Notes under the pieces: model-generated
Seen by the model: only the letters and a program-made list of their open reading frames with translations
Told to the model about the DNA's origin: nothing
Databases searched by the model: none
Program-made: the position numbers and the translations under genes
Part shown: positions 1 through 5,699 of the stretch, one piece after another
How positions within the stretch are numbered: the first letter of the stretch is position 1
How the letters are laid out: each line of letters starts with the position of its first letter
Source of the DNA: Bacillota bacterium
GTDB taxonomy: Bacteria; Bacillota; Clostridia; Christensenellales; Borkfalkiaceae
Reading direction: 5' to 3'
Assembly: GCA_003343765.1 (NCBI GenBank)
Contig: QAKO01000054.1
Location: 1 to 9,742 of the forward strand
Length of the DNA stretch: 9,742 bases

Positions 1-1184
1 CCGCAACCCAGCGTTTCAATCAGATTCAACGCTCTGTTCATCGCGACGCCGGTTGTATAGGCATCTACGCCCTTTTCAAACCGAGCAGATGAATCACTCT
101 TTTGACCCAGTTTCCTGGACGTACGGCGTATATTGGCGCGCTCAAATTTTGCACTTTCAAACAAAACTTCGCTCGTCTCTTCCGTAATACCGCTGTTCAG
201 TCCTCCCATGACCCCCGCCAGCGCTACGGGTTTTGATCCGTCCGCAATCACAAGGTTTTCATTTGAAAGCTTAAACTCTTTTTCATCCAAAGTTGTAATC
301 TTTTCTCCGTCCTGCGCACGGCGAACACAGATCTTGTTCTGGGAAACCTTTGCAAGATCAAACGCATGCATCGGCTGACCAAGTTCCAGCAATATAAAAT
401 TCGTTATATCAACGACATTATTAATCGAACGAAGCCCGCAAAGCGCCAATCTGCGCCGCATCCACTGCGGCGACTTACGGATTTTTAATTCACGCACATA
501 ATGGGCAATATATCTCGGACAAAGATCCGGCGCTTCCACAGACACATTCACTCTCTCGCATGTACTGAATCCCGCCGCGTCATACGCAAGATCCAGCGGT
601 TCCAACGGCTTTTTCAATACTGCAGCCACTTCCCTCGCGATACCGTATACGCTTTGGCAATCCGGACGGTTTGCCGTAACCGAAATATCAAATATATAAT
701 CATCCAGCCCCACGACCTTCTTGATATCAGTACCCAGCGGGATATCTCCCTGCAATAACAGGATCCCGTTTACCTCAGCGCCCTCGTACCAATCGTCGTT
801 GATGCCCAGTTCTTCACCGGAACAGAGCATCCCAAACGACTCGACTCCGCGCAATTTTCCCTTTTTGATTTTTACCCCGTCGTGCAAAGACGCACCTTCC
901 AGCGCCACTGGAACAACATCCCCGGGCTTTACGTTATCCGCTCCCGTTACGATCTGAATATTAGAACCGTATTCCCCGCAATTCAGATGACAGATCTTGA
1001 GTTTGTCTGCATCCGGATGTTTTTCCATGCTCTCGATCCTTCCGACAACACAGCGATCGATTTCCGCACCCACGTAAATGAGCTCTTCTACCTCAAAGCC
1101 GCAGGAGAACAGCTTGTCCGTCAGTTCCTGCGCCGTAATATCTATATCCACATAATCTTTCAGCCAACTGAATGGTACTTTCAT
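1..1184 (-). CDS. pheT: Phenylalanine--tRNA ligase beta subunit (3' end cut by window edge)
   Basis: Beta subunit of the (alpha-beta)2 cytoplasmic enzyme that charges tRNA-Phe; it carries the tRNA-binding and editing modules. The frame is open from the ATG at 1184 to the left edge, giving 394 residues, about half of the usual ~800. It starts MKVPFSWLKDYV, a typical PheT N-terminus. An EMAP/OB-fold tRNA-binding domain follows at about residues 40-150 (HPDADKLKIC at 56-65, then a G-A-D-N-V segment and an S-G-E-E-L-G segment). The B3/B4 editing domain follows at about 210-390, with INNVVDITNF at 254-263, the G-Q-P-M-H-A-F-D segment near 269-276 and ARFEKGVD at 367-374. The B5, catalytic-like and anticodon-binding domains lie outside the window. 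A GAGGAGG site 8 bases before the ATG supports the start. It follows pheS after 13 bp and should be co-transcribed from the T-box-controlled promoter. Identity is read directly from the translated sequence. Confidence 0.97.
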   Translation of the reverse strand, partial: MKVPFSWLKDYVDIDITAQELTDKLFSCGFEVEELIYVGAEIDRCVVGRIESMEKHPDADKLKICHLNCGEYGSNIQIVTGADNVKPGDVVPVALEGASLHDGVKIKKGKLRGVESFGMLCSGEELGINDDWYEGAEVNGILLLQGDIPLGTDIKKVVGLDDYIFDISVTANRPDCQSVYGIAREVAAVLKKPLEPLDLAYDAAGFSTCERVNVSVEAPDLCPRYIAHYVRELKIRKSPQWMRRRLALCGLRSINNVVDITNFILLELGQPMHAFDLAKVSQNKICVRRAQDGEKITTLDEKEFKLSNENLVIADGSKPVALAGVMGGLNSGITEETSEVLFESAKFERANIRRTSRKLGQKSDSSARFEKGVDAYTTGVAMNRALNLIETLGC

Positions 1185-1192
1185 CGTCCTGT

Positions 1193-1200
1193 CCTCCTCA
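1193..1200 (-). promoter_or_regulatory. pheT ribosome binding site overlapping the pheS stop
   Basis: GAGGAGG lies on the minus strand at 1199-1193, 8 bases before the pheT ATG. The pheS stop TGA (1200-1198) shares its last two bases with the site. This suggests translational coupling, which would help make the two subunits in equal amounts; the coupling is inferred from the overlap. Confidence 0.85.
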
Positions 1201-2229
1201 ATCCTTGAATTGTTTTAAAAAGCGTACATCGCCTTCAAAAAGCAGCCGAATATCACCGATTCCGTATTTGATCATCGCAATTCGCTCCAGCCCCATTCCG
1301 AACGCAAATCCCGTATACACATCGGGATCCACACCGCAATTTTCAAGGACGCGGCGGTTAACCATTCCCGCCCCCAAAACTTCGATCCAACCCGTTCCTT
1401 TGCAGATACGGCAACCCTTTCCGCCGCACGCGGAACAGGAAAGATCTACCTCTACGCTGGGTTCCGTAAAAGGAAAATAGGACGGGCGCAGGCGCACCTT
1501 TGTTTCCTTTGTAAACATGCGGCGCGCAAATTCGTCCAACATACCTTTCAGATCGTTCAAGGTGATCCCTTTGTCGACAACAAGCCCTTCCATCTGATGG
1601 AACATGGGTGAATGCGTCGCATCCGAATCCGAACGGTATACCCTGCCCGGACTGAGAACCTTGATCGGCGGTTTCTCGTTTTCCATTACACGGATCTGAC
1701 CGGACGAAGTCTGCGAGCGAAGCAGGAATTCACCCGTAATAAAAAATGTATCCTGCATATCACGCGCCGGATGATCCGCCGGAATATTCAAAGCCTGAAA
1801 ATTGTAATAATCTTTTTCAATTTCCGGGCCCTCATAAACGTCAAAGCCCATTCCAGAAAAAATATCGATCAATTCACGGCGAACAAGCGTTACCGGATGC
1901 ACCGAGCCCGTTTCACGAAATTTCGCAGGCATCGTTACATCGATCCTTTCACTTGCGATCTTTGCCGAAAGCTCTCTCTTCCCGATCTCTTCTTCCAGTC
2001 CCGCAAATTTATCTTCAGCCCATTGCCTGACTTCTCCAACCAGCTTTCCGACCTCCGGCCTGTCTTCCGCTGCCACTTCGCGCATCCCTTTCGACAGCGC
2101 CGAAATTTTTCCTGTCTTGCCCAGATAATCCATCTTCAACGCATACAAATCCTTACTCGTCATCGACGCGCCGCGTTCTTCAAGTATCCCGCAAATTTCC
2201 TGACGTATGCTCTCGATCTGCTCTTTCAT
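1198..2229 (-). CDS. pheS: Phenylalanine--tRNA ligase alpha subunit
   Basis: Catalytic alpha subunit of phenylalanyl-tRNA synthetase, a class II enzyme that activates phenylalanine with ATP and transfers it to tRNA-Phe in the cytoplasm. The protein has 343 residues, the normal bacterial length. Residues 1-100 are the helical, charged N-terminal arm that contacts tRNA. The class II core follows: motif 1 near 120-140 (GMGFDVYEGPEIEKDYYNF), motif 2 near 193-215 (SPGRVYRSDSDATHSPMFHQ) and motif 3 near 309-328 (FGMGLERIAMIKYGIGD). Cysteines 265, 268, 273 and 276 form a CxxC-x4-CxxC knuckle, a variant known in many Bacillota PheS proteins and possibly a zinc site. The start is supported by a GAGGAGG site only 4 bases before the ATG, a rather short spacing. 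It is the first gene after the T-box leader and lies 13 bp before pheT. Confidence 0.98.
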   Translation of the reverse strand: MKEQIESIRQEICGILEERGASMTSKDLYALKMDYLGKTGKISALSKGMREVAAEDRPEVGKLVGEVRQWAEDKFAGLEEEIGKRELSAKIASERIDVTMPAKFRETGSVHPVTLVRRELIDIFSGMGFDVYEGPEIEKDYYNFQALNIPADHPARDMQDTFFITGEFLLRSQTSSGQIRVMENEKPPIKVLSPGRVYRSDSDATHSPMFHQMEGLVVDKGITLNDLKGMLDEFARRMFTKETKVRLRPSYFPFTEPSVEVDLSCSACGGKGCRICKGTGWIEVLGAGMVNRRVLENCGVDPDVYTGFAFGMGLERIAMIKYGIGDIRLLFEGDVRFLKQFKD

Positions 2230-2316
2230 ATGACCTCCTCTGTTCTTTCCGCAACTTCTTTTTTAATTTTTAAACACCGGTAATTGCTTTCCGCTCTTTT
2301 GAATCGTCTGATCCAT

Positions 2317-2354
2317 AAAAAAAGAGCCCTGCGGCAAAAAAATTGCCACAGGGC
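2317..2354 (-). terminator. T-box intrinsic terminator
   Basis: The stem GCCCTGTGGC (2354-2345) pairs with GCCGCAGGGC (2335-2326) with one mismatch, around a 9-base loop. It is followed by CT and then seven T residues at 2323-2317. It sits about 90 bases before the pheS ATG, and its 5' strand overlaps the antiterminator, so it is the regulated attenuator of the pheST operon. It would also stop any transcripts reading in from yunB. Confidence 0.95.
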
Positions 2355-2570
2355 GTCAAAAACGCTGTACCACCTATGTTCACAGAAATAACTCTGCCTC
2401 ATTCCCGCTTAACGCACGGCAAAACGTCTGCCCTTACTCCTTACGTTTCAAAGCAGAAGCTGTAAAGTGAATACCGATTCCGCAAAACAGAAAACCTTTC
2501 AGCCGCCGAGTCTTCCTCTCTTGGAATTGCACCTGAATCGTCTCTCTTCCTCATCGCCTCTTTTATTGTT
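2317..2570 (-). ncRNA. T-box riboswitch, tRNA-Phe specific (pheST leader)
   Basis: About 250 nt of leader between the promoter and pheS, read on the minus strand. It has the parts of a T-box element in order: a purine-rich stem I start with an AG-rich bulge and a GGCTGAAAG apical segment; a specifier loop GGTATTCACTT with the Phe codon UUC at 2471-2469 followed by A; the T-box proper GAACATAGGTGGTACAGCG at 2381-2363; and an intrinsic terminator. Within the T-box, UGGU would pair with the ACCA end of uncharged tRNA-Phe, and its last U matches discriminator base A73. The antiterminator helix can form from ACAGCG with CGCCCTGT; the second strand is shared with the terminator, as expected for mutually exclusive folds. 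Uncharged tRNA-Phe would therefore allow read-through into pheST. Stem I boundaries were folded by eye and are approximate. Confidence 0.95.
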
Positions 2571-2573
2571 TCT

Positions 2574-2602
2574 ATAATAAAGCAAATCCGCTCAAAAGTC
2601 AA
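2574..2602 (-). promoter_or_regulatory. Sigma-A promoter of the pheST operon
   Basis: The -35 box TTGACT lies at 2602-2597 and the -10 box TATTAT at 2579-2574, separated by exactly 17 bases. Each matches the housekeeping consensus at five of six positions. Transcription should start near 2567, just before the T-box stem I. The -35 lies 70 bases downstream of the yunB stop, so pheST has its own promoter. Confidence 0.88.
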
Positions 2603-2671
2603 GAACTTTAATGCATTCCACTTATATTTTCTGCTCTGCGCCCGAAATACTGCCGCCCCTGTTTCAATATA

Positions 2672-3349
2672 TTACGTCGTAATCCAGCCTCCGTTAAGAT
2701 AAATTTCAGGAATTTTCCCCACAATAATGCTTTCGCAAACCAATATCTGTGTACGGATTGCAACTTTTTTCGTTTGCGAAGGAAGAACGATACTTACCGA
2801 TGCATCCGCAAACATATAGACACTGTGGCGCGTCTGATTGATCCCCGCCGAAGTAAATTCCGATTCAAAAGAACATATTACACTGCCGACCTGCAGAACA
2901 CGGAATGTTATCTCGGGCCCAAACCCTGCCAAAACACTGATCCCCGTAAATGCGCCCAACGGAACAGGGATCCCCTCGTCACATACGGCATTTACATTCG
3001 CCGTCGCCAATGTCTGCGTCTGCCTTGCTAAAAGATTGATCTGATAGGAATTCGCTTCAATGCTCAGAATCTCCCCCTGATCGTTTCTTTCAACCAAAAC
3101 CAACTTGTCGTATTCGATACCGTTCCATTGCATGGTCTGCAACGCAGCTTCGTTGACCGCATCCGCCATTTTCGCACGCGTATTTTCTTCACTCAGGGCA
3201 ATCAGCAACCGCAAAACTCCACACTGAAACCACACAAAAGCAAAGATCACCACTGCCAGCAAAATCGCCGCGATCACAAATTTTTTTATCCGCAACGGCT
3301 TGCGGTACCGCTTATAACGATATTCCGTTTCATAACCGTACCCACTCAT
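2672..3349 (-). CDS. yunB: Sporulation protein YunB
   Basis: A 225-residue protein resembling YunB of spore-forming Bacillota, which in Bacillus is made in the mother cell during sporulation; its biochemical role is not well defined. Residues 1-24 are basic and tyrosine-rich. One membrane helix follows at about 24-42 (FVIAAILLAVVIFAFVWF), which suggests an anchored protein with an external C-terminal domain. Family-like segments are the N-E-A-A-L helix near 66-70, a D-x-x-G-x-I-x-x-I-x-x-N-x-x-x-I-N stretch at 90-105, the G-I-P-V-P-L-G segment at 126-132, SAGINQTRHSVYMF at 167-180, and a closing I-I-V-G-K-I-P-E-I-Y segment at 208-217. The ATG is the first start after an in-frame TAA, but no clear Shine-Dalgarno sequence precedes it. 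It is a single-gene unit between the glycosidase block and pheST. Identity rests on remembered family motifs, so it is firm for the family but not for the function. Confidence 0.9.
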   Translation of the reverse strand: MSGYGYETEYRYKRYRKPLRIKKFVIAAILLAVVIFAFVWFQCGVLRLLIALSEENTRAKMADAVNEAALQTMQWNGIEYDKLVLVERNDQGEILSIEANSYQINLLARQTQTLATANVNAVCDEGIPVPLGAFTGISVLAGFGPEITFRVLQVGSVICSFESEFTSAGINQTRHSVYMFADASVSIVLPSQTKKVAIRTQILVCESIIVGKIPEIYLNGGWITT

Positions 3350-3357
3350 ATCATTTT

Positions 3358-3386
3358 AATGTATGCGCCGCTTCTATAAATTAGTA
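3358..3386 (-). promoter_or_regulatory. Possible sigma-E-like promoter of yunB
   Basis: On the minus strand, CATACATT at 3365-3358 matches the sporulation sigma-E -10 consensus (CATACA-T). A weaker -35-like TACTAAT at 3386-3380 lies 14 bases upstream, about the spacing used by sigma-E. The -10 ends 8 bases before the yunB ATG, so the transcript would begin at or just before the start codon. This is inference from a short motif and from the known sigma-E control of yunB in Bacillus subtilis. Confidence 0.45.
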
Positions 3387-3431
3387 CAGCTTCCCGAATG
3401 CTGTATTTCAGATTGCAAACCCAATATAGAC

Positions 3432-3468
3432 TCAGCCCGCCGTAGCAAAATTTGCCGCGGCAGGCTGA
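3432..3468 (-). terminator. Long imperfect hairpin after the glycosidase operon, possible terminator
   Basis: A 37-base inverted repeat sits between the GH43 stop and yunB. Paired blocks are 3432-3437 with 3463-3468, 3439-3442 with 3458-3461, and 3445-3449 with 3451-3455, separated by small mismatches. No T-run follows on either strand, so it is not a standard intrinsic terminator. It could end or protect the 3' end of the upstream operon's message. The rest of the 247-bp gap (3350-3596) holds only the candidate yunB promoter and a weak 6-bp hairpin at 3499-3522. Confidence 0.4.
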
Positions 3469-3596
3469 TACAATGAACAACCGACAGAAAAATTCCAGCC
3501 GATTTCAAAAACCATCAATCGGTTTACAAGCTTTTCGCATTTACTGCGCTACACCAATTCTTCCCTGAAATCCCGATCACTCACATCTTGAAATGC

Positions 3597-5690
3597 TCAA
3601 GAAAGGAGCGAGCCGTTGTTTTCACGAAAATCTCCGCTTCGATTGGATGTTTCCGTTTCAATAAAAAACGTACGCTGCGATATGGTTGCGTCTTTTGTGA
3701 TTACCAAAACACCGTTTACACTCGCCAGATAATACTCCGAGTTTGCAATGCTCTGGAATTGGACACCCTCTCCGTTCTCTCCGGCAAGCGTTCGGAACGT
3801 CATATTGATTTTGTCCGCAATTCCCTCTTTGCTTGCGGGATCTTCCGCATCCTGCGTGATCACGATTTCACCCGAAGACGAATCCGCCCATATATACAAT
3901 CCGGGCTTGTTGTACGCCTGAATGGAAACATAGGCTTCCCCGGTTTTCCCATCGGGCACATACTTTGCTTCTTCAATCTCCCAAAGCATATCGTCCGTAT
4001 CGTCCAGATCACTCTCCTGCCAAAGAAGCAGGTCGATCTTCAACGGATACAAATAAGTAGATCCCGAATCTTGCTGCGGATTTTTAAAATTCCGATGCGA
4101 CAGAGGCGTGCCGTTACTGTCCGTTATTTTGCTCGCAACCCCCGTAAGCCCCGTGGATGTTTCAACCACATATTTGATATAGCCGTTTTCGTCAAATTCC
4201 AATTCCGCAATACACGCCACGCGGCGGTATCCGCTCCCATACGGCAAAGATCCGTTATGATAGATCATATATGTGCTTCCGCCGAAATCAAATATCGCCG
4301 GATGATTCGTATTGGAAGTAGCCGTAGGATCCATCAGAAGATTGCCGTAATCCCAAACAGATTCCCATAGTGTATCGCTCACGCTGTATGCAAGCGCTTC
4401 GCGCCACCCTGCCGCATAAAACATATAAAATTTTCCGTTTCGCTCATACAGATACGGCGCTTCCGTAAACGTATTCCCGACCGGGTTCTTACTGTAACAA
4501 TCCAGCCGCATAATATCCCAATCGGCAGGATCCGACGAATCTTTATAGCTCGTCTCTCCGCCGTAACAAGGCTGCTGCGTCTTGCGTTCGATCACATTTA
4601 TATCCCCTGCACCCGACGCACTCTGATCTACAATCTCCAACGCAACCGTGTACCCTTCCGCACAATATTCGTTCGTCGCATCCGTGATCTCGACCTGCGC
4701 CATAAAACAGTTGCTGTTACCCCAGGCTATATAGAATTCTTCCTTTCCGTCCTTGTCTGTATCATATATCAACGCAGTCGGATCGATATCGTTCCATCGA
4801 GCTATATCTTTCGTAGCGTCGTCACGGTTGTCCGTCCACGAACTGTACACGAGCGGCTGACTATAACAGGTAAACGGCCCCGTCGGATCTTTCGATACAG
4901 CCACACCGATGCATTGATCTCCGTTTTCATTTGCCGTTACCGCCCCCGCTGTCGTATCCGACCAGCAACAGAACAGGAACCAATAATACCCCTCATACTT
5001 CACAACCTGTGCCGCCCATGCCGAATTATAACTTTTGTTTGTCCATGGAACGTCGCGGATATCCATAATAATACTTTCTGCCTTCCAGCTTAAAAGATCC
5101 GTCGAGGAATAGCAGATCCATTCCGGCATATTATACTCCCCGGTTTTTGAAACATCATGCCCCGCGTAAAGATATACCGTTTCACCATCTTCTCTGCTCT
5201 CCACTAAAACGGACGGATCTCCTGCATACGTCAGAATATCTTTGTCACCTTTCTGCCAAAGCGTGTTCTCCGTATCCCAGGAGGAATCATAACTGCTGTC
5301 ACCGACCCCGAATCCGCCGATCGGATTACCGCCCGTACTTTTCTGAAGGCTTACTTCCTGCGATCCCGCCGTCTCACTCTCAAACTGCGCCGTGACCGTA
5401 ACGCTTGCAGTCACTTTAAATGTATAGGGATTCTGTACAGAAACAATTTCTCCGCCGATCTCCCAACCGATAAATCTTTGCCCTTCCGGCAGCGTTGCAG
5501 TCACCGTGCAATCCGCGTTCTCCTCATATTCTCCGCCGCCCGTTCCGCCAATCACCGTGACCGTATATTTCGGTGTTTCGCCGCCTGTCTCTTTCGTTCC
5601 GCATGCAGTCAAAAATACAGTAAACACCAGAATCGGAAGCATTGCAAAAATCAGTAACGTCCTGAAAATTTTCTTTTTCATCTCTTTCAC
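3597..5690 (-). CDS. Membrane-anchored GH43 glycosidase (arabinofuranosidase/xylosidase type) with AbfB-like domain
   Basis: A predicted surface lipoprotein that probably cleaves arabinose- or xylose-containing side chains of plant polysaccharide. A signal peptide ends in the lipobox LTAC with Cys30. Residues 40-105 form a divergent InlB/Flg_new-like repeat (IGGTGGGEY, RFIGW, NPYTFKV), probably a spacer or binding module. A GH43 five-bladed propeller spans about 120-520, with the three expected acids: Asp158 (YAGDPSV, general base), Asp303 (NDIDPTALI, pKa modulator) and Glu410 (FTEAPYLYE, general acid). His478 in MIYHNG fits the usual central His. Residues 575-680 resemble an AbfB/CBM42 arabinose-binding beta-trefoil (NKPGLYIW, then SEYYLASVNGVLVITK). 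The longest frame starts with GTG at 5690, but AAGGAG lies only 2 bases before it; the ATG at 5681, with 11 bases spacing, is at least as likely (694 residues). The stop of the preceding gene lies inside this AAGGAG site, so the two are one operon. The exact substrate cannot be read from sequence. Confidence 0.88.
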   Translation of the reverse strand: MKEMKKKIFRTLLIFAMLPILVFTVFLTACGTKETGGETPKYTVTVIGGTGGGEYEENADCTVTATLPEGQRFIGWEIGGEIVSVQNPYTFKVTASVTVTAQFESETAGSQEVSLQKSTGGNPIGGFGVGDSSYDSSWDTENTLWQKGDKDILTYAGDPSVLVESREDGETVYLYAGHDVSKTGEYNMPEWICYSSTDLLSWKAESIIMDIRDVPWTNKSYNSAWAAQVVKYEGYYWFLFCCWSDTTAGAVTANENGDQCIGVAVSKDPTGPFTCYSQPLVYSSWTDNRDDATKDIARWNDIDPTALIYDTDKDGKEEFYIAWGNSNCFMAQVEITDATNEYCAEGYTVALEIVDQSASGAGDINVIERKTQQPCYGGETSYKDSSDPADWDIMRLDCYSKNPVGNTFTEAPYLYERNGKFYMFYAAGWREALAYSVSDTLWESVWDYGNLLMDPTATSNTNHPAIFDFGGSTYMIYHNGSLPYGSGYRRVACIAELEFDENGYIKYVVETSTGLTGVASKITDSNGTPLSHRNFKNPQQDSGSTYLYPLKIDLLLWQESDLDDTDDMLWEIEEAKYVPDGKTGEAYVSIQAYNKPGLYIWADSSSGEIVITQDAEDPASKEGIADKINMTFRTLAGENGEGVQFQSIANSEYYLASVNGVLVITKDATISQRTFFIETETSNRSGDFRENNGSLLS

Positions 5691-5692
5691 CG

Positions 5693-5699
5693 CTCCTTA
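5693..5699 (-). promoter_or_regulatory. GH43 ribosome binding site overlapping the upstream stop
   Basis: AAGGAG at 5698-5693 shares two bases with the TAA stop (5699-5697) of the LamG lipoprotein gene. It lies 2 bases before a GTG (5690) and 11 bases before an ATG (5681). A 2-base gap is too short for normal initiation, which favours the ATG although 11 is slightly long. The overlap indicates coupled translation. Confidence 0.7.

Noticed and set aside
1612..2283. 223-codon open frame on the plus strand opposite pheS
   Set aside because: It is fully antisense to a clearly conserved gene, its Arg/His/Phe-rich composition is typical of a shadow frame, and it has no binding site or family motif.
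2680..2692. Near-palindrome around ATTACGTCGTAAT at the end of yunB
   Set aside because: Two six-base arms around a single base, overlapping coding sequence at the stop codon; there is no second copy or context to suggest an operator.
3488..3522. Weak hairpin CCGATT/AATCGG followed by five T residues on the minus strand
   Set aside because: Six base pairs with a 12-base loop, and the T-run begins several bases after the stem; too weak to call a terminator.
3549..3596. In-frame 15-codon extension after the GH43 TGA, reading A-F-Q-D-V-S-D-R-D-F-R-E-E-L-V, with a loose likeness to the protein's own end (G-D-F-R-E-N)
   Set aside because: The likeness covers only a few residues, there is no read-through signal, and such short extensions arise by chance.
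3588..4370. 260-codon open frame on the plus strand opposite the GH43 gene
   Set aside because: It overlaps the 3' half of a gene with recognisable catalytic residues, and its composition is that of a mirror frame rich in Arg and Ile; no domain is recognised.
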